A stretch of DNA of 54,425 nt from an uncultured Oscillospiraceae bacterium (GTDB taxonomy: Bacteria; Bacillota; Clostridia; Oscillospirales; Ruminococcaceae), in contig URKR01000014.1 in assembly GCA_900548355.1 (NCBI GenBank), positions 1 to 54,425 of the forward strand, in the 5' to 3' direction. The first letter of the stretch is position 1. Each line of letters starts with the position of its first letter. The position numbers were made by a program, and so were the translations under genes. Shown here in pieces: positions 48,201-54,425 of this stretch. Below the pieces are notes generated by a model that was not told the origin of the DNA, did not search any database, and worked only from the letters and a program-made list of their open reading frames with translations.

Positions 48201-48733
48201 TGGAGGCGGTCGGGTACGACCTCTATGTCAAGATGCTCGGCCAGGCGATTGCAGCCGCCCGCGGCGAAGCGCCCGAACCGGACAAGAGCGACTGCCTTGT
48301 CGATATCACGGTCGATGCCTTTTTGCCCGAAACCTACATCCCCGACGCGGCCGGCCGGATCGAAGCCTACAAGCGGATTGCCGCGATCGAGACGGCCGAG
48401 GACGCCGAGGATGTGCTCGACGAGCTCATCGACCGCTACGGCGACCCGCCGAAAAGCGTGCAGGGGCTTGTCGATGTATCCCTTGTACGGGTTACGGCGG
48501 CCCGGGCCGGCATTGCCGAGATTGTGCAGCGCGGGGCAGATCTGCTGCTCTACTCCGACGTGGTCGGCCCGGCGCAGCTCGGCCCGCTGCTCGAAGCAAT
48601 GCCCAACCGCGTGCGCTACCAGGCCATCGGCCGTCCCGGCATCGCCCTGCGCGTCTATACCGGCGAAAACCCGCTGACAATTCTGCGCGATGCCGTGGCC
48701 CTGCTGCCGCAGGGACGTGCGATTGCGAAATAA
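45275..48733 (+). CDS. mfd: Transcription-repair coupling factor
   Basis: An 1152-residue ATPase that removes RNA polymerase stalled at DNA lesions and recruits UvrA. Residues of about 1-340 form the UvrB-like N-terminal part (REYEYRRLAVLGDL, FSIRGDILDLFAPD). The polymerase-binding RID follows (PGDLVVHQNHGIGRYAGIQR). The translocase part has Walker A GDVGVGKTEVALRA, DEEQRFGVKHKE (DExQ box) and QIRGRVGRSARKAYAYF. The C-terminal TRCF domain is present. No good Shine-Dalgarno precedes the ATG at 45275, so it may depend on translation from the gene before it. The glmU-pth-mfd order is conserved in Firmicutes. Confidence 0.96.
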   Translation: MFYENFLKTSEYKKLSLALSGAGACALFGLPAAGRALVYAALHRSLGRPLCIVTPGEAEATRFAADLNTLGVAAAVFPARDYLLRPIEGANREYEYRRLAVLGDLAGGRLTAVCVPSEGLTQFTTPRADFLANTRTLHPGDLLTREEITALLLGAGYVRRDRVEGPGQFSIRGDILDLFAPDMDKPARLEFWGDEIDTMHSFDLATQRRDEPLTKIHVSPAREVLFGAPEEAAAALRAYLKKQRGKKRAAMEAVMAPDLAQLDAGMLPPSMDKYLAVRYPAPATLLDHLDDPLLLIEEPASIREADRATAYRRSEELRGLFEDGVLCAGLDKLYAEPGWLHAQAGRCRTVLAENFARSLPDQPLKELINATAHSLPAWGGEVSALVDDLRPMTGRGLCVTVLAGTERAAAGLAQDLRAKGFAVTTDPSAPAAKGQVQVLPGHLSAGCELPFANYAVLSARAFGQSSAQKRKPKRMKDALNSLTDITPGDLVVHQNHGIGRYAGIQRMEVQGVTKDYLRIEYDKKDVLYVPVTQLDLLSRYTAPGDSDKVKLSRLGGGEWTKTRKRVRAATEAMAKELIELYARRKQAHGYAFPPDDTWQGDFEQRFAYDETPDQLTAAAEIKQDMEQPWPMDRLVCGDVGVGKTEVALRAAFKCVMGGKQCAILAPTTILAWQHFNTAMARMEAFPIRIGLLSRYRSAREQKETLRGLRDGTVDIVVGTHRLLSDDVKFRDLGLVIIDEEQRFGVKHKEKLKEAFVGVDVLTLSATPIPRTLNMALSGIRDMSTIEQPPTERQPVETYVLEYDEGILSEAIRKELARGGQVYYLHNRVETIEECAARVGKMAPGARVGIAHGKMTEEQISTVWQQLLDDEIDVLVCTTLIETGVDVRNCNTLIIENADRMGLSQLYQIRGRVGRSARKAYAYFTFQRDKVLTEIAAKRLSAIREFTAFGSGFRIAMRDLQIRGAGSMLGHSQSGHMEAVGYDLYVKMLGQAIAAARGEAPEPDKSDCLVDITVDAFLPETYIPDAAGRIEAYKRIAAIETAEDAEDVLDELIDRYGDPPKSVQGLVDVSLVRVTAARAGIAEIVQRGADLLLYSDVVGPAQLGPLLEAMPNRVRYQAIGRPGIALRVYTGENPLTILRDAVALLPQGRAIAK

Positions 48734-48833
48734 GAAAGAAAACAAAGGGCGGATCGCACGGCCGCACTGCGTTCAAAAAACGGCCTTGGAATACCGAATT
48801 TTTGATTGCTTTCTTTATTGTTTGCCAGTGTGG

Positions 48834-48862
48834 CAAGATTCCCCCTCCCTCTGCATATACTA
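48834..48862 (+). promoter_or_regulatory. Possible mother-cell sporulation promoter (sigma-E/K-like)
   Basis: CATATACTA (48854-48862) fits the sigma-K -10 CATANNNTA and is near the sigma-E -10 CATACANT. CAAGATT, 13 bases upstream, weakly resembles a sigma-E -35. A start about 8 bases downstream would be near 48870. Confidence 0.35.
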
Positions 48863-48884
48863 TCTCTACAGCAGGGGAGGGGGA
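48841..48884 (+). promoter_or_regulatory. Hairpin masking the Shine-Dalgarno of the FtsW/SpoVE-like gene
   Basis: CCCCCTCCC-T-CTGC (48841-48854) pairs with GCAGGGGAGGGGG (48871-48883): 13 base pairs with one bulged T and a 16-base loop. The right arm is the only Shine-Dalgarno of the gene at 48891. The stem is followed by ATTTTG, so it might also act as a weak terminator for mfd. Confidence 0.65.
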
Positions 48885-48890
48885 TTTTGT

Positions 48891-50048
48891 ATGTCTGTGT
48901 TTTCGGCGCCGGGGGCGCTGGCGGCGCTGCAAAAGCGGCGGGGGCAGGCGCTGCCCGCGTTTGATTTGCCATTTCTGGCCATTCTGCTTGCTCTGCTCAG
49001 CTTCGGGCTGCTCATGCTCTATTCGGCCGGGTATGCCGTCGCGCTCTACCGCCGCGGCGATGCCTACACCTATATCCGGCCACAATTGCTCTTTGCAGCG
49101 CTCGGTGCTGTGGCGATGTATATGGCCTCCCGTATTGATTATCACATCTGGCACAAGCTGGCCTGGCCGCTGCTCGGCATATCGCTTGCGCTGCTCGTCA
49201 TCGTGCTCTTCATGCCGGAGTATAACGGCTGCAAGCGCTGGATCGTGCTGCCCGGCCTTGGCACCCTGCAGCCGAGCGAAATCGCCAAGTTCAGCGTCGT
49301 GCTCGTCTTTTCACACATCATCTCGCTCAATCATGACCGGATGAAAACCTTCTCGACCGGCGTGCTGCCGTTTGCACTTGTGCTCGGCTGCGTGGCGGTG
49401 CTCATGCTGCTTGAACCGCATCTGTCCGGCACCGTGCTGATCCTCGGCATCGGGGCGGTGCTCATGTTCATCGGGGGGACCGGGCTCAAGTGGTTTGGCC
49501 TGGCCGCGGTAGGCGGCGCGGCGGCGATTGCGGCGGCCGTGCTGTTTCTGCCCGATCTTGTGCCCTACGCGGCAAGCCGGCTCTCCTCCTGGCTTGACCC
49601 GTTTGCCGACCCGCTCGGCGAAGGCCACCAGACGATCCAGAGCCTGTATGCCATCGCTTCGGGCGGGGCGGTCGGGCTCGGGCTTGGCAACAGCCGGCAG
49701 AAATACCTCTATGTGCCCGAACCGCAGAATGACTTTATCTTCTCGATCTTGTGTGAGGAACTCGGCTTCGTCGGTGCGGCGGCGGTCCTTTTGCTTTTTC
49801 TGGCATTGTTTTTGCGCGGCATGGTCATTGCGGTTCGGGCGCGGGATAAGTTCGGCGCGCTGCTCGTCGTCGGGTTTGTCACCCAGGTGATTCTGCAGGC
49901 CGTGCTCAACATCGCGGTTGTCACCAACACCATCCCGAACACCGGCATCAGCCTGCCGTTTTTCTCCTCCGGCGGCACCAGCTTGCTCATGCTGCTCGGC
50001 GAGATGGGAATTGTGCTGTCGGTGTCCAGGCAGGGAGATGCGGCCTAA
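48891..50048 (+). CDS. FtsW/RodA/SpoVE family glycosyltransferase
   Basis: A 385-residue SEDS protein with about ten hydrophobic segments, which polymerises peptidoglycan glycan from lipid II with a partner penicillin-binding protein. Motifs: LLMLYSAGYA, KRWIVLPGLGTLQPSEIAKF, the catalytic Asp region SSWLDPFADPLGEGHQTIQS, GGAVGLGLGNSRQK, PEPQNDFIFSILCEELGFVG and the C-terminal NTGISLPFFSSGGTSLL. The GXTLPFxSYGG-like ending is closest to FtsW/SpoVE. The start at 48891 follows GGGAGGGGGATTTTGT, itself inside a hairpin. It is the last gene after mfd. Confidence 0.93.
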   Translation: MSVFSAPGALAALQKRRGQALPAFDLPFLAILLALLSFGLLMLYSAGYAVALYRRGDAYTYIRPQLLFAALGAVAMYMASRIDYHIWHKLAWPLLGISLALLVIVLFMPEYNGCKRWIVLPGLGTLQPSEIAKFSVVLVFSHIISLNHDRMKTFSTGVLPFALVLGCVAVLMLLEPHLSGTVLILGIGAVLMFIGGTGLKWFGLAAVGGAAAIAAAVLFLPDLVPYAASRLSSWLDPFADPLGEGHQTIQSLYAIASGGAVGLGLGNSRQKYLYVPEPQNDFIFSILCEELGFVGAAAVLLLFLALFLRGMVIAVRARDKFGALLVVGFVTQVILQAVLNIAVVTNTIPNTGISLPFFSSGGTSLLMLLGEMGIVLSVSRQGDAA

Positions 50049-50051
50049 TGC

Positions 50052-50102
50052 AAAAGGAAGGTGGCTCGCGCACCGTCAGGCACACGAGCCACCTTCCTTT
50101 TT
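50052..50102. terminator. Bidirectional terminator
   Basis: AAAAGGAAGGTGGCTCG and CGAGCCACCTTCCTTTTT form a 17-bp stem between the converging SEDS gene and citrate synthase. Confidence 0.93.
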
Positions 50103-50122
50103 CTGCGGTTTCACCGCGGGGG

Positions 50123-51478
50123 TTACCGCTCTTCAAGCGGCTTGTACTCCCGCGTCTGCATAATGCTTTCGTAGGCGGGGCGGATGATCTTGTCCACATT
50201 GACAAGCTCTTCCATGCGGTGGGCACTCCAGCCGACAATGCGGGCAACCGCGAAGATCGGGGTGTACAGCTCGACCGGGATGTCCAGCATGTTGTAGACA
50301 AAGCCGCTGTAGAAGTCAACGTTGGTCGAAACGCCTTTGTAGATGTGGCGCTTTTCGGCAATAACCTGGGGGGCCAGGCGCTCGATCGCATTGTAGAAAT
50401 CAAAGTCTTTCTTGCGGCCCTTGGCTTCGGCCAGCTGCTGTACGAACCCTTTGAAGACAACGGCGCGCGGGTCGGACAGAGAGTAGACCGCGTGGCCCAT
50501 GCCGTAGATCAGGCCCTTGCGGTCAAAGGCCTCCTTATCCACAATCTTGGAAAGGTAGGCTTTCAGTTCGTCGTCGTCGGCAACATCCTTGACATGGGCG
50601 CGGATGTCGTCGCACATCTCCATGACTTTAATGTTGGCGCCGCCGTGCTTGGGGCCTTTCAGGCTGGAAAGCGCCGCCGCCATGACCGAGTAGGTGTCCG
50701 ACCCCGAAGAAGTTACGACGCGGGTGGTAAAGGTGGAGTTGTTGCCGCCGCCGTGCTCCATGTGCAAAAGCAGCGCAATGTCCAGCACATGCGCCTCAAG
50801 CGGGGTATAGCTGCGGTCGGGGCGCAGCATCTGCAGCAAGTTTTCCGCTGTGGAAAGGTCCGCCTGCGGGCGGTGGATATACATGCTGCTCTCATTGACA
50901 TAATAATTGTAAGCGTGGTACCCGTACACCGCCAGCATCGGGAAAACGCTGATAAGCTTCAGGCACTGTTCCAGCTGGGTCTGCAGGCTGTTGTCACCGA
51001 CCGAATCATCATAGGAGGCAAGCGTCAGTACGCTGCGCGTCAGCGAATTCATCAAATCCTTGCTCGGCGCCTTCATGATGACATCGCGGATAAAGTTGGT
51101 CGGCAGGTCGCGGCATTTGACCAGGGTGCTGGTGAACTCTGCAAGCTGATCGGCCGAGGGCAGGTCGCCAAGCAGCAGCAGATAGGCGGCTTCTTCAAAG
51201 CCATAGCGCTTGCCGCGCAAACCGCGGATCAAATCATACACATTGTACCCGCGGTACCACAGTTTGCCTTCACAGGGAACTTTCTTGCCGTCCCGCTGCT
51301 CAAACGCATCAATGCGGGAAATGTTGGTGATACCAGCCAGCACGCCTTTGCCGTCCTTGTCGCGCAGCCCACGTTTGACGCCGAGTTTGTCAAACAGGGC
51401 GGGGTCGATCTGGTCATTGCGTACACAAAGGTCGGTAAAGCCCTTGGCTTCCTTTTCAATCGCGGCGTATTCACTCAT
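50123..51478 (-). CDS. gltA: Citrate synthase
   Basis: A 451-residue enzyme joining acetyl-CoA and oxaloacetate. Motifs: LWYRGYNVYDLI, the first catalytic His in HMEHGGGNNSTFTTRVVTSS, the second in LKGPKHGGANIKVMEM, and the CoA-loop GMGHAVYSLSDPRAVVFKGF, with Asp in NVDFYSGFVYNML. This longer, about 450-residue type is common in Clostridia. The start lies behind GGAGGGCCAGCTG. It stands alone with a perfect leftward promoter, perhaps serving glutamate synthesis rather than a full cycle; this is inferred. Confidence 0.96.
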   Translation of the reverse strand: MSEYAAIEKEAKGFTDLCVRNDQIDPALFDKLGVKRGLRDKDGKGVLAGITNISRIDAFEQRDGKKVPCEGKLWYRGYNVYDLIRGLRGKRYGFEEAAYLLLLGDLPSADQLAEFTSTLVKCRDLPTNFIRDVIMKAPSKDLMNSLTRSVLTLASYDDSVGDNSLQTQLEQCLKLISVFPMLAVYGYHAYNYYVNESSMYIHRPQADLSTAENLLQMLRPDRSYTPLEAHVLDIALLLHMEHGGGNNSTFTTRVVTSSGSDTYSVMAAALSSLKGPKHGGANIKVMEMCDDIRAHVKDVADDDELKAYLSKIVDKEAFDRKGLIYGMGHAVYSLSDPRAVVFKGFVQQLAEAKGRKKDFDFYNAIERLAPQVIAEKRHIYKGVSTNVDFYSGFVYNMLDIPVELYTPIFAVARIVGWSAHRMEELVNVDKIIRPAYESIMQTREYKPLEER

Positions 51479-51615
51479 CAGCTGGCCCTCCGTTCATCTT
51501 TTACGATTTCTCAAAACAGCATCACATACCCGGCAAACGTGCCCAGGTAAGGCGCAGCAACCGCCGCGCCCTGCCCGGGCCGAAATACCGCATTTGGGAA
51601 GAAAAAGCTACTTTA

Positions 51616-51644
51616 ATTATACACTTTGTTGTACAATCTGTCAA
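51616..51644 (-). promoter_or_regulatory. Promoter of citrate synthase
   Basis: Read leftward: TTGACA, 17 bases, TATAAT, full consensus. The leader is about 130 bases, with no hairpin I can assign. Confidence 0.92.
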
Positions 51645-51681
51645 ATGACCAGCCTGTTAATTTTGTGTGAACGTGAACAAA

Positions 51682-52782
51682 TCACAGCCCGGCATACTGC
51701 GCTTTCACTGCGCCGCTGTGCCCTTTGCCAATCACGGTCAGCTGCACGGCGTTGGGGGCTTCCAACTGCCAGACGGCGTCGGTATCGGTCGTTTCGTCCA
51801 AAAGGACTTCGCCATCGGGGCCGGTCAGCTGCACGGTCAGGTTGCCGGCAATCGTCGTTGCCTCAATGGTCAGCGTCCCTTCACCCGCAATCTGCAGCGT
51901 TTTGTAACCGGTGAAAGCCATGTACTGCGCGCTCCAGCCGCCGTCGATGCGGTGGCTGAACCAGAACAGCTGGCTGCTGCTGCCCGAAAGCGCGTGCCCC
52001 TGCCAGCTGCCGCCGGCCAGATAGCCGGTGAGCGCGGCCGCCCCGCCATACATCCCCCAGATGAACACGAGCAGCACAACCAGCCAGGCCAGGGCTTTGG
52101 CCAGGGCGCGGCCGGTGGGCGGTGTCTCGGCGTGGCGCAGTGCAGCCAAAGAGATGCCGCTGAACAGCCCGCCCAGCAGCACGGTCAGGCTCAGCGCCGG
52201 CCAGAACATCAGCGGCAGGGTGGGGAAAGCCGCCTGCAGAACCAGCACAGCCGGCAGGTACCCGGCCAGCACCCCGACCGACACCCCGAACCCCGCGCGC
52301 CGCACCGGCAGCCAGTTGCGGTTGGTAAACCGCACGCCGGGCAGCCGCATATGGAAGGCTCCGCGCATGTACCCCGGCACGGCGTATTCGTCGTAGTAGG
52401 CGGGCAGCTGGTCTTCCAGCAGGCAGAACAGCAGCCCCGCAAACCCCGCCAACCCCAGCACAAGCGGCGCGGTGCCGCCGGCGGTTTCCGACAGAAGGGC
52501 CAGCGGATTCTGGCCGGTCAACCAGCCGGCCGCCACAACTTCGACAGCCGCAATCCCGAGTGTGCCGGCCCAGATGCGGAGCCACCGCAGCCGCCGTGCG
52601 CCATCAACCGGGCGCTGCGCCTGGCCCAGCTGCACAGCCCCGGTCACCAGCGCTTCGACCTGCCGGGGCGGCAGAGGGGCGTCCAGCCGCTCGCCGTGCA
52701 GCAGCTCGGCAACCGTCACCCCCAGCGTGCCGGCCAGCGGTTCCAGCAGCGAAATGTCGGGCAGGCTCAAACCAGTTTCCCT
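51682..52782 (-). pseudogene. XRE-family membrane-linked regulator, 5' end cut off by an insertion
   Basis: The frame begins in the middle of a Cro/C1-type helix-turn-helix: ETGLSLPDISLLEPLAGTLG then VTVAELL, which in intact relatives follows a K-W just before ETG. A TAA three codons upstream and the change of base composition show that the first 30-35 residues are gone. The remaining 360 residues have about five hydrophobic segments (LPLMFWPALSLTVLLGGLFS, LAKALAWLVVLLVFIWGMYG) and an outside beta-rich C-terminus. A TTG at 52770 could start a shorter protein without DNA binding. It is interrupted by the recombinase element at about 52782. Confidence 0.82.
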
Positions 52783-54425
52783 TAGTTAAAGATATTGTTG
52801 GGTATCTCAAGATGTGTCATTCGATTTTGCCGATAAAGCGGTAGAAGATTTCTACCTCCTGTTCCCGGCTTCCGTCCTCACCTTTGACCGCTTCATGGAC
52901 AAGGATTTTTTCAATCAGCGTATTCAGAAGTTCAGCCGTCAATTCTGTGGGATTGACATACTGTTTCATCAGACCTATCCACTTTTCAGCGTCAACCGCT
53001 GTCTGGGTGGCGGCCTCCATCGCTTCGTGAAGCCGTTCAATTTTTGCGTCCAATTCTCGCTGTTCGCCCTGATACTTTTCGGACAGCATATTGAAATTGT
53101 ATTCTGTAATGCGTCCGGCAGACCAGTCCTCATACATTTTTGCAAACAGGGTGTCTACTTCTGCTTTGCGCTTTTCCGCCTTTTTCAATTCGGCTGTCTG
53201 CCGCTTCCTTGCGGTATTGCGTTCCTTGTCGCTGGCGTTAAGTAGCCGTTTCAGAAGTTTGTCCCCATCCTGCTGTGCCAGCACAGACCAGTATTGCAGA
53301 CGGGAAAGGACATAGGCGTAAAGCACATCATAGCGGATATAGTGCATGGAACACTGGTGCAATCCTTGCCCGTACTTGCTACAATGGTAGTGTGCATAGG
53401 GATTTTTGTTCTGGCTGTTCACACCGTAGGCCAGCGACCAGCCGCAGTCCGCACATTTTACCAGCCCGGAAAATATCTGCGTTGTGCCGTTCTTCTGCCG
53501 TCTGCGCCTGTTGCAAATCTGCTCCTGTACTTGACGGAACACATCTTCGGAAATAATCGCTTCGTGGGTGTTCTCCACACGATACCATTCCTCTTTTGGC
53601 TTGCGTACTTTCTTCTTGTTTTTGAATGAAATGTTGGTCTGCTTATTGTGGACGCTGTGTCCGATATAGGTTTCCTCTTTCAGAATACTTTTTACCTGCG
53701 CTATCGTCCACGCATAGGCTTTTTCCTCCGGCGCTCCGGCATAGATATTTGCGAAAGTGCCGTATCTCTGGAAATTCAGCCAGCCGGGAGTAGGTACTTT
53801 TTCTTCGACCAAAATCCGTGTAATGCTGGCGGCTCCCCGGCCATGAACGGCAAGGTCAAAAATCTTTTCGATAATCCACCTTGTTTCCGGGTCAATCAAA
53901 AGATGGCCTTTCTTATCCGGGTCTTTGACATAGCCCAGCGGGGCATAGGCTCCATAGTGTGCGCCATTTGCAAACCGTGTCCGCATGGCCGCTTTTACCT
54001 TTTTGCTGGTCTGGCGGGCGTGCATTTCATTCAGAATGTTGAGGAATGGGGCAAGCTCATTCTCTCCGTTGATGGTGTCCACATTGTCATTGACAGCGAT
54101 ATAGCGGACGCCTTTGCTGGGAAAGTAGATTTCCGTGTATTGGCCGGTCAGAATGTAGTTTCTGCCTAAGCGGGATAAATCCTTCGTAACAACGCAGTTG
54201 ATTTTCCCGTCCTCAATGTCATCAATCATTCTCTGAAAATCCGGCCTGTCAAAGTTCGTTCCAGACCATCCATCGTCGATATATTCATCTATGACATTCA
54301 GGCCATGCTCGGCGGCATATTGCCGGAGCATCATGCGTTGTGTCTGAATACTCCCGCTTTCTCCTTGCAGTTCATCGTCCCGGCTCAATCTCATATAAAG
54401 CGCCGTGTTGTAAATCGTAGTATTG
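52782..54425. mobile_element. End of an integrated element with a large serine recombinase
   Basis: The left boundary is set by the break in the XRE gene, within the codon for W of K-W-E-T-G. GC content falls sharply to about 45-48% by eye, and the recombinase gene fills the rest, its stop 35 bases from the junction. The far end lies outside the window, so size and cargo are unknown. Confidence 0.75.
52817..54425 (-). CDS. Large serine recombinase (resolvase/TnpX type), 5' end outside the window
   Basis: At least 535 residues; the frame is open upstream of the first in-window ATG (54394), reading NTTIYNTALYMRLSRDDE, so the true start lies just outside. The catalytic Ser is in YMRLSRDD. The resolvase domain continues (DDGWSGTNFDRPDFQRMIDD, VVTKDLSRLGRNYILTGQY). 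The recombinase domain follows (PLGYVKDPDKKGHLLIDPET), then a zinc ribbon (KCADCGWSL, then CSKYGQGLHQCSMHY) and a coiled coil. It should insert and excise the element with two-base crossover sites. It resembles clostridial transposon and conjugative-element recombinases. Confidence 0.94.
   Translation of the reverse strand, partial: NTTIYNTALYMRLSRDDELQGESGSIQTQRMMLRQYAAEHGLNVIDEYIDDGWSGTNFDRPDFQRMIDDIEDGKINCVVTKDLSRLGRNYILTGQYTEIYFPSKGVRYIAVNDNVDTINGENELAPFLNILNEMHARQTSKKVKAAMRTRFANGAHYGAYAPLGYVKDPDKKGHLLIDPETRWIIEKIFDLAVHGRGAASITRILVEEKVPTPGWLNFQRYGTFANIYAGAPEEKAYAWTIAQVKSILKEETYIGHSVHNKQTNISFKNKKKVRKPKEEWYRVENTHEAIISEDVFRQVQEQICNRRRRQKNGTTQIFSGLVKCADCGWSLAYGVNSQNKNPYAHYHCSKYGQGLHQCSMHYIRYDVLYAYVLSRLQYWSVLAQQDGDKLLKRLLNASDKERNTARKRQTAELKKAEKRKAEVDTLFAKMYEDWSAGRITEYNFNMLSEKYQGEQRELDAKIERLHEAMEAATQTAVDAEKWIGLMKQYVNPTELTAELLNTLIEKILVHEAVKGEDGSREQEVEIFYRFIGKIE

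Overview
The window reads as a chromosomal segment of a GC-rich (roughly 60% by eye) Gram-positive anaerobe of the Clostridia, most like the Oscillospiraceae/Ruminococcaceae (Subdoligranulum, Gemmiger and Faecalibacterium relatives). The evidence is AAGGAGG-type ribosome binding sites, a split two-gene transketolase, pyruvate phosphate dikinase, DUF1292, DUF1540, DUF4349 and DUF3160 proteins, a BceRS/BceAB-like set and a Firmicutes-type 6S RNA. The genus is inferred from gene style and cannot be proved here.

Both edges are mobile DNA of visibly lower GC. On the left (1-2.4 kb) lie a 3'-truncated serine recombinase joined to an excisionase-like remnant, a tyrosine integrase, and a tRNA(CAU) region with a duplicated 5' half and inverted arm-like repeats. 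On the right (from about 52.78 kb) an element with a large serine recombinase has cut an XRE-type regulator inside its helix-turn-helix; the recombinase runs off the window.

The chromosomal core, left to right: argF; an orphan GH4 glycosidase; a GrpB-cytidine deaminase fusion; a leftward set of family-4 uracil-DNA glycosylase, P-loop ATPase, nuclease-XPD-type helicase and acetyltransferase; a PlsY-like membrane protein; a tRNA-Asp/Thr/Trp operon; TraX-like protein, RsuA-type pseudouridine synthase and YbaK; DAHP synthase; a histidine phosphatase; a GPP34-like protein with a short MerR-like protein; split transketolase; a lipoprotein cyclophilin; DUF1292; 6S RNA; a redoxin without cysteines in its active-site segment; two lipoproteins; hisS; two MFS transporters, an O-antigen-ligase-like protein and an AraC regulator; DUF1540; an M23 peptidase; a two-component/ABC transporter operon; ppdK; a stand-alone GlmU-type acyltransferase domain with pth; a DUF3160 lipoprotein and its partner; mfd; an FtsW/RodA/SpoVE protein; and citrate synthase.

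The most interesting signals are regulatory and structural: a hairpin that hides the FtsW/SpoVE-like Shine-Dalgarno and overlaps a sporulation-type -10; two promoters spaced exactly like sigma-G promoters; a dispersed MITE-like palindromic repeat seen twice; a family of short GC-rich palindromes between genes; the tRNA attachment-site architecture; and the uracil glycosylase/ATPase/nuclease-helicase gene set. No complete, clearly new multi-gene system can be proven from the sequence alone.
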